A program made the position numbers and the translations under genes. The notes beneath the pieces are model-generated. The model searched no databases, had not been told where the DNA came from, and worked only from the letters and a program-made list of their open reading frames with translations. This document shows positions 27,912 through 37,075 of a stretch of DNA of 64,000 nt, in pieces (the stretch's first letter is position 1; every line of letters begins with the position of its first letter). Location: positions 3,844,001 through 3,908,000 of the forward strand of contig NC_013061.1 in NCBI RefSeq assembly GCF_000023825.1, in the 5' to 3' direction. Source of the stretch: Pedobacter heparinus DSM 2366 (GTDB lineage Bacteria; Bacteroidota; Bacteroidia; Sphingobacteriales; Sphingobacteriaceae).

Positions 27912-27930
27912 CATAATGTTATACATAATA
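27912..27930. promoter_or_regulatory. operator upstream of the GH109-like gene
   Basis: CATAATGT-N3-ACATAATA shares its whole right half and six of eight left-half bases with the perfect palindrome in front of susC. The core ATGT-N3-ACAT is intact. It lies 178-196 bases before the gene start, just downstream of a possible -7 element. Confidence 0.65.
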
Positions 27931-27939
27931 ATATTTATC

Positions 27940-27947
27940 CAAAAATA
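27940..27947 (-). promoter_or_regulatory. candidate -7 element of the GH109-like gene
   Basis: The minus strand reads TATTTTTG, a match to TAnnTTTG. Transcription would start close to the operator at 27912-27930. No convincing -33 element is visible. Confidence 0.35.
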
Positions 27948-28025
27948 TTATTAGCCTTCCTGCCTTACCATAACGTGCTGATTGCGCTTGCAAATGGCAC
28001 AGCATAAAAAAATTCACTATTCAGA

Positions 28026-30182
28026 TCAGGCCGGAACTTTATCTTTTTTCTCTCTTTGCCAAAAACGGTGCTGGGCGATTGCCTTAATAAAAGCATCAGG
28101 TGCAGCTTCTGTCAGTATACCTGCCTTTGCATCTGCATTGCCATTTTTCAATTTCGCACCTACATAGCTTTGGTTGATCAGTTCAGCGCCTTTACCTGTG
28201 GCTGCTATGGCTTTGCAATGTCTATAAGCCTCATTAATAAAATGAACAGCATCAGGTTCAGCCAATAGGGCATCAATGCTTTTCCCTCCACCTGGTACAT
28301 ACACAGCATCAAATACTACTGATGTACCTGTCAGGAAACTCATGTCAATTTTGATTTCTTTACCAGCCGAATCTTTTAATGTGCCATTTTTAGGCGCAAC
28401 CACTTTAACAACAGCACCAGCAGCAAGAAGTGCCTTTTTCATATTTTCAAAGTCTGTCGACTCAACACCGTTGGCAGCCAGGAAAGCAACTTGTCTGGTC
28501 TTAATACTGTCTTTTGGCGCATTGGCCATACTCAGGGCCGGCGATTTTTCAATTTCTGATTTTACTTTAACCGGTTTATAATCTGCCGGATTGGCATCTG
28601 CACCAAGGACATGGTTAACAGGCTCCTGCGGTTTACCCGCTTTTAAACCTAAACTATCCGCTACGGTGTTTGCAAGAGGAACACTGATTAGAGTAAGGAG
28701 GTTAACCATTCTTTGCCGGATTTCAACCCGTTCTACTTTACCCAATTCAAACTTTAATGCATCAGCAATATGGTTTTGTTCCGGCTCAGACTGACTGTTA
28801 AAGAACAAGGTAGCCTGACTAAAGAAATCCATAAAGCTTTTACTCCGTGCCCGTACTTTATGCGCATCCACACGTTCTTCATAAGAAGAAAATCCACCCT
28901 CGGCTATTGTTGCCTGGGCAGGGCTTCCGCCAGCTACAGAATTTGGATGATAACTGCTCTTCCCTACATTGATTTGCTGACGCATATGTCCATCACGCTG
29001 ATTATTATGTACCGTATTCACTGAACGGTTAATGGGGATTTCATGAAAATTAGGACTGCCCAAACGGGACAATTGTGTATCCGTATAAGAGAATAAACGG
29101 CCCTGCAATAAAGGATCATTGCTGAAATCTATACCCGGAACCAGATGACCAGGGTGGAAGGCAACCTGTTCTACCTCGGCAAAGAAATTATCCGGATTGC
29201 GGTCCAGCACCATTTTACCAATTCTCTGAACAGGCACCAACTCTTCAGGGATCAGTTTAGTCGGATCCAGTAAATCGAAGCTAAACTTATGCTCATCTTC
29301 CTGTGCAACAATCTGAACGCCGAATTCCCATTCCGGGAAAGCACCGCTTTCTATGGCGTCATGCAAATCCCTACGGTGAAAATCAGGGTCTTTACCAGAT
29401 ATTTTTAAGGCTTCATCCCAGGCAACAGCGTGCATTCCAAGTATCGGTTTCCAATGGAACTTGACAAAGCTGGATTTCCCTTCAGCATTAATAAACCTAA
29501 ATGTATGGACACCAAAACCCTCCATCATACGAAGACTTCTCGGAATTGCCCTGTCCGACATGGCCCACATGATCATATGCATAGATTCAGGACTGAGTGA
29601 AATAAAATCCCAAAAAGAATCATGGGCTGTAGCAGCCTGAGGTATTTCGTTATCAGGTTCGGGTTTAGCCGCGTGGATCAGATCTGGAAATTTTATAGCA
29701 TCCTGGATAAAGAAAACCGGCATGTTATTACCTACCAGATCGTAATTGCCTTCCTGTGTATAAAATTTGACAGAAAACCCACGAACATCTCTTGCCAGAT
29801 CAGTCGAACCTCTGAACCCGGCAACAGTAGAAAAGCGGACAAACACCGGTGTCTTCACAGAAGGGTCCTGCAGAAAGCCAGCCTTGGTATACTTACCCAT
29901 AGATTCATAAACCTGGAAATAACCATGGGCACCTGAACCCCTTGCGTGTACAATTCTTTCCGGAATTCTTTCGTGGTCAAAATGCGTTATCTTTTCTCTC
30001 AGGATAAAATCTTCCAGTAAAGAGGGGCCCCGTTCTCCGGCCTTCAGCGAATTCGTGTCATCATTAATTTTAAGACCCTGATTGGTGGTCATCAATTCGC
30101 CCTGATCGGAAATGGTATCCGGCGCAAGATCTTTCTGTTTTAAATTGACTGCGTTTTCAGCATTTGGCTTTTTCTTTTCCAT
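28026..30182 (-). CDS. katE: large-subunit catalase (HPII type) with C-terminal DJ-1/PfpI-like domain
   Basis: The 718-residue enzyme breaks hydrogen peroxide into water and oxygen. The catalytic core has the distal His79 (ERIVHARG), Asn152 in VGNNMP, the conserved FVRFSTV segment and the proximal heme ligand Tyr366 in RLFSYTDTQ. The last 160 residues (from about 560) form a class I amidotransferase-like domain (QVAFLAANGVESTDF, VVFDAVYVPGGGKS) as in clade 2 catalases. No signal peptide is seen. An ankyrin-protein gene ends four bases upstream, so both are probably co-transcribed. Confidence 0.96.
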   Translation of the reverse strand: MEKKKPNAENAVNLKQKDLAPDTISDQGELMTTNQGLKINDDTNSLKAGERGPSLLEDFILREKITHFDHERIPERIVHARGSGAHGYFQVYESMGKYTKAGFLQDPSVKTPVFVRFSTVAGFRGSTDLARDVRGFSVKFYTQEGNYDLVGNNMPVFFIQDAIKFPDLIHAAKPEPDNEIPQAATAHDSFWDFISLSPESMHMIMWAMSDRAIPRSLRMMEGFGVHTFRFINAEGKSSFVKFHWKPILGMHAVAWDEALKISGKDPDFHRRDLHDAIESGAFPEWEFGVQIVAQEDEHKFSFDLLDPTKLIPEELVPVQRIGKMVLDRNPDNFFAEVEQVAFHPGHLVPGIDFSNDPLLQGRLFSYTDTQLSRLGSPNFHEIPINRSVNTVHNNQRDGHMRQQINVGKSSYHPNSVAGGSPAQATIAEGGFSSYEERVDAHKVRARSKSFMDFFSQATLFFNSQSEPEQNHIADALKFELGKVERVEIRQRMVNLLTLISVPLANTVADSLGLKAGKPQEPVNHVLGADANPADYKPVKVKSEIEKSPALSMANAPKDSIKTRQVAFLAANGVESTDFENMKKALLAAGAVVKVVAPKNGTLKDSAGKEIKIDMSFLTGTSVVFDAVYVPGGGKSIDALLAEPDAVHFINEAYRHCKAIAATGKGAELINQSYVGAKLKNGNADAKAGILTEAAPDAFIKAIAQHRFWQREKKDKVPA

Positions 30183-30186
30183 TGTC

Positions 30187-30678
30187 TTACTGATTTATAG
30201 GTTGATGTTGTTTTAAAAGTTGAAGTCCCTGTTCATTACCTTGTTGTACGGCAATGTCCAATACATCCATTCCCCGATTGTCTTTTATCGTCAGGTCTGC
30301 ACCATGTTGAAGGAGCAATGCAATCAGTTCATTGCGCCCAAACATTACAGCAAACATTAAAGCAGTCCCGCCATTTCCATTCAACAGATTTACATTAGCC
30401 TGATGAGCAATAAGCAACTCCGCAATATCTGCATAGCCTTTAAAACAAACCCCCATAAGTGCGGTATTGCCGCCAGTATCTATGCCGTTAACATCTGCCC
30501 CTGATCGAAGGAGTAGCCTGGCTGCTTCCGTTTGATGATTGTAACAAGCGATGATTAAAGGTGTATAACCTTTATCATCTCTCAGTTCAAGGTTGGTGTT
30601 CAGGTCTATTATTTCCTGCAATAATAGTAAATCACCTGTCCTTGAAGCATGAATTAAAGCCGATATGATGTGATCCAT
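30187..30678 (-). CDS. ankyrin-repeat protein linked to catalase
   Basis: The 163-residue protein is built of ankyrin repeats: GYTPLIIACYNHQTEAARLLL, GNTALMGVCFKGYADIAELLI, GGTALMFAVMFGRNELIALLL and a final NRGMDVLDIAVQQGNEQGLQLL. It has no signal peptide and would be cytoplasmic. Small ankyrin proteins lie next to catalase genes in several bacteria, where they support catalase activity; a similar helper role here is inferred from adjacency and the four-base gap to the catalase start. Confidence 0.85.
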   Translation of the reverse strand: MDHIISALIHASRTGDLLLLQEIIDLNTNLELRDDKGYTPLIIACYNHQTEAARLLLRSGADVNGIDTGGNTALMGVCFKGYADIAELLIAHQANVNLLNGNGGTALMFAVMFGRNELIALLLQHGADLTIKDNRGMDVLDIAVQQGNEQGLQLLKQHQPINQ

Positions 30679-30732
30679 AGTGCTAAGAACATCTGTAGCG
30701 GGAAATTGTTTATTTGAAAATCAATTAGAATT

Positions 30733-31479
30733 TTAATCTTTTAAAATTTTACTGATCCCGTATTCCCAGTTCATCCTGGCAATATTCAATACCGAGATAC
30801 TTTGCGGACATTCCACCTCGCAGGCCTCGGTATTGCTGCAATGTCCAAAATCTTCAGCATCCATTTGCTGCACCATAGACAAGGCCCTTTTTCTGGATTC
30901 TACCTTACCCTGTGGCAATTTGGCCAGATGGGCTATTTTAGCCCCTGTAAACAAAGCAGCACTCGAGTTTTTGCAGGTAGCCACACAGGCCCCGCAGCCA
31001 ATACAGGCCGCAGCATCAAAAGCCGATTCGGCCTGTTCATGGCTAACCGGAATGCCATTTGCTTCTGGTGCCTGACCAGTATTTACAGATACAAAACCTC
31101 CGGCCATAATGATCCTGTCGAATGCCGAACGGTCTACCCTAAGGTCTCTTTTCACCGGAAAAGCCTTGGCCCTAAAGGGCTCAACGTAAATGGTATCCCC
31201 ATCTTTAAACTCCCGCATATGCAACTGGCAGGTGGTGAGGTGTGCCACCGGACCATGCGCACGGCCATTGATCATCATACCACATTGCCCGCATATTCCC
31301 TCCCGGCAGTCGTGATCAAATTCTACCGGCCGCTCGCCCGCCAGCACCAGTTTTTCGTTCAGTGTGTCCATCATTTCCAGGAACGACATATGAGGAATTA
31401 CCTCATCAAGCTCATAATCAACCAGTTTACCGATACTACCAGCATCTGTTTGTCTCCAAATCTTCAGATATATCTTCAT
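30733..31479 (-). CDS. sdhB: succinate dehydrogenase/fumarate reductase iron-sulfur subunit
   Basis: The 248-residue subunit carries electrons from the flavoprotein to the membrane anchor. The [2Fe-2S] ligands are in CREGICGQCGMM with a later TTCQ; the [4Fe-4S] set is CIGCGACVATC, and the [3Fe-4S] cysteines are in GHCSNTEACEVECP. It is the last gene of the porin-carrier-Sdh operon, 11 bases after sdhA. Whether the complex works as succinate dehydrogenase or fumarate reductase in vivo cannot be told from the sequence. Confidence 0.95.
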   Translation of the reverse strand: MKIYLKIWRQTDAGSIGKLVDYELDEVIPHMSFLEMMDTLNEKLVLAGERPVEFDHDCREGICGQCGMMINGRAHGPVAHLTTCQLHMREFKDGDTIYVEPFRAKAFPVKRDLRVDRSAFDRIIMAGGFVSVNTGQAPEANGIPVSHEQAESAFDAAACIGCGACVATCKNSSAALFTGAKIAHLAKLPQGKVESRKRALSMVQQMDAEDFGHCSNTEACEVECPQSISVLNIARMNWEYGISKILKD

Positions 31480-31490
31480 AACCTCATTGC

Positions 31491-33407
31491 TTATTTGTAA
31501 CTTCTTACGGCCAGTTCAACATTTTCAAATTTTAAGGGTTCAGGAACCAGCAATTCTTCCTGGCCTTCACCCCTATATTGCCAGGCAGATACAAAACAAA
31601 ACTGTTCATCGTTCCTTAAAGCTTCTCCTTCGGGGCTCTGGTATTCTTCCCTGAAATGTGCTCCGCAGGATTCCTCCCTGGTCAGTGCATCATAGCACAT
31701 CAGTTCTGCAATTTCCAGATAGTCACTCACCCTCCCCGCCTTTTCCAGTTCAGCATTCATCTCATCCTCCTCACCAGATACCTTCAGATTGTGGTAAAAA
31801 TCATCCCGCAATTTGCGGATGTCATGAATTGCTTTTAACAAACCTTCCCGGCTCCGCGACAGGCCGCAATAATCATATAGCAGCTTGCCCAGAATTTTAT
31901 GGTAGTGATCTGCCGTTTTATCGCCTTTAATTTCCAGTAACCGGGATAAATGTGCCCTTACCTCCACCTCTGCATCTACAAATTCCTGCCTGTTCAGGTC
32001 AAGACGCGGTACCTTAATTTCTCCGGAAAGATAATTGGATACCGTGTAGGGTGCCACAAAATATCCATCAACACAAGCCTGCAGCAAAGAATTTGCCCCC
32101 AGGCGGTTGGCCCCATGGTCCGCAAAATTGGCTTCCCCCAATGCAAACAGGCCAGGTATAGTGGTCATCAGTTCATAATCTACCCATAGGCCGCCCATAG
32201 AGAAATGTGCTGCCGGCGAGATCATCATTGGTTCCGTATACGCATCGGTAGCCGTAATTTTACGGTACATATCAAACAGGTTGCCATATTTCTCTTTGAT
32301 CTTTTGTTTCCCCTGCTCCCTTATTGCCTTAGAAAAATCGAGGTACACAGCATTCTTTTGCGGCCCTACCCCAAAACCGGCATCTATACGTTCTTTGGCT
32401 GCACGTGAAGAAATGTCGCGGGGTGCCAGGTTCCCGAATGCCGGATAGCGCCGTTCCAGGTAATAGTCACGTTCTTCCTCAGGGATATCATTTGGGTTTC
32501 TGCTTTCTTCTGTTTTTAATGGCACCCAGATGCGTCCGTCGTTCCTTAGCGATTCTGACATCAGCGTAAGTTTACTCTGGTAACTGCCCGATTGCGGCAG
32601 AGAGGTTGGATGTACCTGGGTCCAGCTTGGACAGGCCATAAAAGCTCCTTTTTTATGCGCCCGCCAGATGGCAGATGCATTGCAGCCCATAGCCAGGGTA
32701 GACAGGTAATAGATCTTTCCAAAGCCCCCTGTAGCCAGAATTACGGCATGGGCCGTATGTCTTTCTATTTCACCGGTATCCAGGTTTCGTACAATTACCC
32801 CCCTGGCCTTGCCCGCTACCACAACCAATTCCATCATTTCATGACGGGTATGCAGTTTCACATTTTTGGCAGCCACCTGCCGCATCAGCGCCTGATAAGC
32901 CCCCAGCAACAGTTGTTGCCCCGTTTGTCCCCTGGCGTAAAAGGTACGGCTTACCTGTACCCCTCCAAAAGAACGGTTATTTAAATAGCCTCCATACTCC
33001 CGGCCAAAAGGCACGCCCTGTGCTACTGCCTGGTCAATCAGCTGTGCCGAGCATTCTGCCAGACGGTATACATTTGCTTCCCTGGACCTGAAATCGCCAC
33101 CTTTAATCGTATCGTAAAACATGCGGTAGGTACTGTCGCCATCGTTCTTATAGTTCTTGGCTGCGTTTACCCCACCTTGTGCGGCCACAGAATGTGCCCT
33201 TCTGGCCGAATCCTGAAAACAGAAAGAAGTGATGTTATACCCCATCTCTGCCAGCGATGCCGCCGCCGCACTACCGGCAAGTCCGGTACCTACCACTATC
33301 ACATCCAGTTTTTTCCGGTTGGCCGGGTTTACCAGCTTCGCATGGTCTTTATAAAAACTCCATTTATCCTTTAATGGCCCCGGTGGTATTTTAGCATTCA
33401 GTTCCAT
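31491..33407 (-). CDS. sdhA: succinate dehydrogenase/fumarate reductase flavoprotein subunit
   Basis: The 638-residue flavoprotein oxidises succinate or reduces fumarate. It shows the dinucleotide fold VIVVGTGLAGSAAAASLAEMG, the RAHSVAAQGG block whose His should hold FAD covalently, and active-site regions SPAAHFSMGGLWVD and GEANFADHGANRLGANSL. The C-terminal helical domain has SREGLLKAIHDI and EESCGAHFREEY. It starts one base before the sdhC stop region and is followed closely by sdhB. Length and text match the Bacteroidetes frdCAB-like type with a single cytochrome b anchor. Confidence 0.96.
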   Translation of the reverse strand: MELNAKIPPGPLKDKWSFYKDHAKLVNPANRKKLDVIVVGTGLAGSAAAASLAEMGYNITSFCFQDSARRAHSVAAQGGVNAAKNYKNDGDSTYRMFYDTIKGGDFRSREANVYRLAECSAQLIDQAVAQGVPFGREYGGYLNNRSFGGVQVSRTFYARGQTGQQLLLGAYQALMRQVAAKNVKLHTRHEMMELVVVAGKARGVIVRNLDTGEIERHTAHAVILATGGFGKIYYLSTLAMGCNASAIWRAHKKGAFMACPSWTQVHPTSLPQSGSYQSKLTLMSESLRNDGRIWVPLKTEESRNPNDIPEEERDYYLERRYPAFGNLAPRDISSRAAKERIDAGFGVGPQKNAVYLDFSKAIREQGKQKIKEKYGNLFDMYRKITATDAYTEPMMISPAAHFSMGGLWVDYELMTTIPGLFALGEANFADHGANRLGANSLLQACVDGYFVAPYTVSNYLSGEIKVPRLDLNRQEFVDAEVEVRAHLSRLLEIKGDKTADHYHKILGKLLYDYCGLSRSREGLLKAIHDIRKLRDDFYHNLKVSGEEDEMNAELEKAGRVSDYLEIAELMCYDALTREESCGAHFREEYQSPEGEALRNDEQFCFVSAWQYRGEGQEELLVPEPLKFENVELAVRSYK

Positions 33408-33408
33408 G

Positions 33409-34083
33409 TTATGTATGTTGGGTTAAGTAAATGTAAATGGGTATAATGGCAAAGCCGAAGGTGATGATATAGCTGTACCAGGTTCCAAAAACCCTGATCC
33501 ACCGCACATATCTGGGATGGTAAACACCCAGACTGCGGGCGGCACTAAAAAAACCGTGCAGCAGGTGAAAACCAAGCGCAAACATGGCCAGTACATAAAA
33601 AAGCACATACCACCAATCGCGGTAAACCCCAACAACAATCGTATACAGATCCTTATGCCCATACTCGTCGACAGGCAACCCGCCAAACTTGTACTGGTAC
33701 CAGAAATCTTTAAAATGAAATACCAGGAAAATAAGGATCAGCGTACCCAGTATCCCCATATTGCGCGAATACCATTTGCTGGAAATGCGCCGCTGGTCGT
33801 GCAGGTACTTCCCCGCTACCCTTTTATTTTTAAGGGTAATGAGCAGGGCATCCAGACAATGAATAACTATAGAAGCATACAATACATAAGAAATGACCTT
33901 AATGAAAATATTGCCCGATAAAAGTTGAGAATAACTGTTAAAACTTTCTTTTGCCTGTTCTGCAGGCAATAACAACTGCAAATTTCCCAGCAGGTGTATA
34001 ACCAGGAAAAAGCACAGGAACAATCCTGTGAGCGCCATCAGCGTTTTACGCATCAGTGTAGATAAGGTGCCTTTCTGATCCAT
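33409..34083 (-). CDS. sdhC: succinate dehydrogenase cytochrome b subunit
   Basis: The 224-residue membrane anchor has five hydrophobic helices and histidines placed as heme ligands in the diheme type B anchors: HLLGN in helix 1, HCLDA in helix 2, HFKDFWY, and HLLHGFFSAARSLG. It would pass electrons between sdhB and menaquinone. I take the ATG at 34083; a TTG nine bases upstream is less likely. It lies one base from sdhA and ten bases after the carrier gene, so the five genes form one unit. Confidence 0.92.
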   Translation of the reverse strand: MDQKGTLSTLMRKTLMALTGLFLCFFLVIHLLGNLQLLLPAEQAKESFNSYSQLLSGNIFIKVISYVLYASIVIHCLDALLITLKNKRVAGKYLHDQRRISSKWYSRNMGILGTLILIFLVFHFKDFWYQYKFGGLPVDEYGHKDLYTIVVGVYRDWWYVLFYVLAMFALGFHLLHGFFSAARSLGVYHPRYVRWIRVFGTWYSYIITFGFAIIPIYIYLTQHT

Positions 34084-34092
34084 TTTTTTCAA

Positions 34093-35523
34093 TTAATATA
34101 TGCCGATAACTTTCCACCACATACCGCCAATACCCATCCAGATCACCAGGAAAACAATACTTAATATAAAACCCCGCGACCACCATTCTTTTACTTCCAC
34201 AAAGGTACTTCCAAAAAATACCGGTGCCGGCCCATGCCCGTAATGGGTTAAAGTTCCATAAATCCCACCACAAAAACCCAGCGAAAGGGCCAATAACATT
34301 GGCGGGATGCCAACAGAAATACCTACGCCCAATAGAGCGGCATACATAGAAGCTACATGCGCAGTTGCGCTGGCAAACATATAGTGGCTGTAAAAATAGA
34401 CCAGTATAATGATCGGGAAAGCCATTGTCCAGTTCATGTGGCCTATTTTAGCTTTTACCAATTCACTAAACCAGGGTATTAAGCCCAGTTGGTTCAATGC
34501 ACTACCCATCATTACCAAAGCCGAGAACCAGACGATGGTATCCCAGGCCCCCTTTTCACTTTTCACATCTTCCCAGGTCAGCACCTGCGAAAGCAGCAAA
34601 AACACCAGGCCTATAAAAGCAGTGGTAGTGGCATCAATTTTAAATATATCTCCGGTGATCCATAAAAAGAGCAACACAAAAAAAGCAAGCAGCATCAGCC
34701 ATTCATTTCGCGTTACAGCACCCATCTCCTTTAACTTTTCGGAGGCCATTTTTGTCGCGCCTTTTGTTCTTTTTAATTCAGGGGGGTAGATTTTATAGAG
34801 CAGGTAAGGCACAGCGATAAGTGAAACGAGGCCCGGTACTATAGCCGCCCACATCCACGACATCCAGGTAATGTGAATGCCCAGATCGGCCGCAAACTTC
34901 TGGCACATAGGGTTACTTGCCGTTGCAGTAAGGAACATGGAAGAGGTAACGAGGTTGATGTTATAGCAGCTGAGCGACAGGTAAGCCCCCAGTTTGCGGT
35001 GCGTTTCCGGCTGTTCAGGAACAGAGCCAAAATTAAGGGCCATAGATTTCATGATGGGATAAATGATGCCTCCACCCCGCGCTGTATTGCTGGGAATTGC
35101 AGGGGCCAGTACCAGATCTGCCAGGCCCAATCCGTAACCCAGTCCCAATGAACTGTGCCCAAATACCCTGATAAAAAGATAGGCAATCCTGCTACCCAGC
35201 CCGGTTTTTATGAAACCGCGGGCAATAAAAAAAGAAATCCCTATCAGCCAGATTACTTTGTCACCAAAACTACTTAAAGCCAGCGAAATAGATTTACCGG
35301 GATTTCCGGGGGCCAATACCCCGGTTAAGGCCACAACTGCAATAGCGATCATAGACATGGTGCCCATGGATGCTGCTTTGAGGATAATGCCCAGAATGGT
35401 GGCCAGAAAGATGGCCAGCAAATGCCAGGCTTCGGGTTTAACTCCTTCAGGAACCGGTAAAAACCAGATCAGCAACCCGAAAGCCAGGGTTACCAGCATC
35501 ATTTTGTAATTGATCTCTTTCAT
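34093..35523 (-). CDS. DASS-family (SLC13-like) dicarboxylate carrier
   Basis: The 476-residue membrane protein has a divalent anion:sodium symporter layout with many hydrophobic helices. Signature-like stretches include GLADLVLAPAIPSNTARGGGIIYPI, the first SNT motif, and the later ASATAHVASMYAALLGVG and YGTLTHYGHGPAPVFFGS regions. It most resembles dicarboxylate or oxoglutarate/malate translocators. Upstream of sdhCAB it would bring in succinate, fumarate or malate. The start is set at the ATG at 35523 (MKEINYKMM), because the longer frame to 35577 overlaps the porin gene. Confidence 0.88.
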   Translation of the reverse strand: MKEINYKMMLVTLAFGLLIWFLPVPEGVKPEAWHLLAIFLATILGIILKAASMGTMSMIAIAVVALTGVLAPGNPGKSISLALSSFGDKVIWLIGISFFIARGFIKTGLGSRIAYLFIRVFGHSSLGLGYGLGLADLVLAPAIPSNTARGGGIIYPIMKSMALNFGSVPEQPETHRKLGAYLSLSCYNINLVTSSMFLTATASNPMCQKFAADLGIHITWMSWMWAAIVPGLVSLIAVPYLLYKIYPPELKRTKGATKMASEKLKEMGAVTRNEWLMLLAFFVLLFLWITGDIFKIDATTTAFIGLVFLLLSQVLTWEDVKSEKGAWDTIVWFSALVMMGSALNQLGLIPWFSELVKAKIGHMNWTMAFPIIILVYFYSHYMFASATAHVASMYAALLGVGISVGIPPMLLALSLGFCGGIYGTLTHYGHGPAPVFFGSTFVEVKEWWSRGFILSIVFLVIWMGIGGMWWKVIGIY

Positions 35524-35552
35524 CACGTTGTTGCATTTGTTAGCGTTTAGTA

Positions 35553-36662
35553 TTAAAACCGGGCCTGCACCTGGCATATAATTCTGTTGGTATTGTATTG
35601 CGTAGTATTGGGAATATTATTTTCATAACGGTCCATCAGCAGACCCATTTGCACACGGATGGCATAAGCTTCTGCAAAAGAAGCACTGACCATAGGAATA
35701 TAGCTTTGCCTTGCATTACCGTTCTGTTTAAAATCAGCATCCAGATATTCGTACCTTAAAGCAAACTCCAGGCTTTTAAGTCTTGTATTTTTAAAACCAT
35801 ACCCAACATTAGGTTGCAGATAAATGCCCCGCATGGCAAAGTGGCTGACAGGAATAACCGGATCTGTCTGATCAAAATAGGCAACACTGTTGATCCCCTG
35901 TTTATATTCCGAAACAAATTCCACATTCCACCTTTCATTCAATTGCTTTTTGTAGTCGATATCGGCACCATAAGCCCATATTTTCTGTCCCATATTTTTA
36001 CCTGCACCAGCACTTAAACCCAGGAAGGTACTTTTACCAAGCCCAAATACGAGACGTGCCGGAACAATCTTTCCATCGTCATTGTCGCCGGTCTGGTTTC
36101 TGTTATTGCCATTATAAACACCTATATAATACTTTAAGGGGATACTGCTATTTTTGATCTCTCCAAAATAGCTGGCACCGATCTGGAAACTCTGCCAGCT
36201 GTTTGACCCAAAAAGATAATACTGGTTGGAATAATCTATGGAGCGGACAAAATCAACCGGATAATTGTCTTCCTGCCCAAACTGTGGCCTGAACTGTCCG
36301 AACTGAAAATTTACATAGTCATTTACGCTATACTTTATATAGGCATTTTCGAGTACTTTGTTTTGTGGATTTCCTATAAAGTCGCCAAAATTGACCAGCA
36401 TAACCGCATTGATACGATCATTGATTGCCGCACTCAGCTGCAGTCTGGCCCTTTTTACAGAAAAGGAGTTGTGTGAAAAATGCTCCGTACCGGTATGGTG
36501 CCTTCCGGTAATGTCTACATCGTCATCGAGTGAATAATTAAACTGTGTTTGCAGCATGCCCGAGAAATTGATCTTACTCTTTTCAGAAAGGGCGACATTT
36601 ATGCCCTGGGCATTTGTTAAAAAAGGAAGAAAAAGCAACAGATAGAGATAGCGTTGTTTCAT
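35553..36662 (-). CDS. phosphate-selective-porin-like outer-membrane protein
   Basis: The 369-residue protein has a signal peptide (ending TNAQ, residue 19) and the text of an OprO/OprP-type porin: FSGMLQTQFNYSLDDD near the start, KRARLQLSAAINDRINAVMLVNFG, YVNFQFGQFRPQFGQEDNYP and a last strand ending QARF. It is the first gene of the operon with the dicarboxylate carrier and sdhCAB, so its true substrate may be a dicarboxylate, not phosphate; that is an inference. About 410 non-coding bases lie upstream. Confidence 0.85.
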   Translation of the reverse strand: MKQRYLYLLLFLPFLTNAQGINVALSEKSKINFSGMLQTQFNYSLDDDVDITGRHHTGTEHFSHNSFSVKRARLQLSAAINDRINAVMLVNFGDFIGNPQNKVLENAYIKYSVNDYVNFQFGQFRPQFGQEDNYPVDFVRSIDYSNQYYLFGSNSWQSFQIGASYFGEIKNSSIPLKYYIGVYNGNNRNQTGDNDDGKIVPARLVFGLGKSTFLGLSAGAGKNMGQKIWAYGADIDYKKQLNERWNVEFVSEYKQGINSVAYFDQTDPVIPVSHFAMRGIYLQPNVGYGFKNTRLKSLEFALRYEYLDADFKQNGNARQSYIPMVSASFAEAYAIRVQMGLLMDRYENNIPNTTQYNTNRIICQVQARF

Positions 36663-37075
36663 GAATACGTTGTTAACAACAGTTAAACAAATCTTTACTA
36701 TATTTTGTTTTTAGTTATACTGTTGTTTTACCAAATCCACACACGCATAGTCTTATTTCAACGCACATGATGCACCGTTTGATATGACCATCATTTATGA
36801 TGTTTGTTAATATTTAAATATCAATAACCGCAAGGATTAACGACTTGTTTTGTACTGAAGATATAATGGGCAAGTATTGGGTATGCCTTGATTAAGCCTG
36901 GAGGTATACCAAGGCTTAACCAACCCTTGCCTAATGGTTACTCAAGGCTTATTCAACATTTAACGCAAACAATGTCTTATCCCTTTCTGCGGCCCACTGT
37001 ATTGGTTCTATTGAAAATGTAACAATACAGGATCAAACCTGGTCTAATCCTGTGTGAACAAATAAATTCAAGGTC
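36663..37075. other. intergenic region between divergent genes
   Basis: This 413-base gap holds the promoter of the porin-Sdh operon on one side and that of a small membrane-protein gene on the other. It contains no credible gene. A short repeat and stem-loop lies at 36892-36967; the rest is A+T-rich without structure that I can see. Confidence 0.6.
36892..36967. repeat. stem-loop followed by a direct repeat
   Basis: Arms 36892-36901 and 36909-36919 pair with one bulge around the sequence AAGCC/GGCTT. The right arm begins a unit CAAGGCTTANNCAAC (36910-36924) that recurs at 36953-36967, a 43-base period. Confidence 0.6.
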
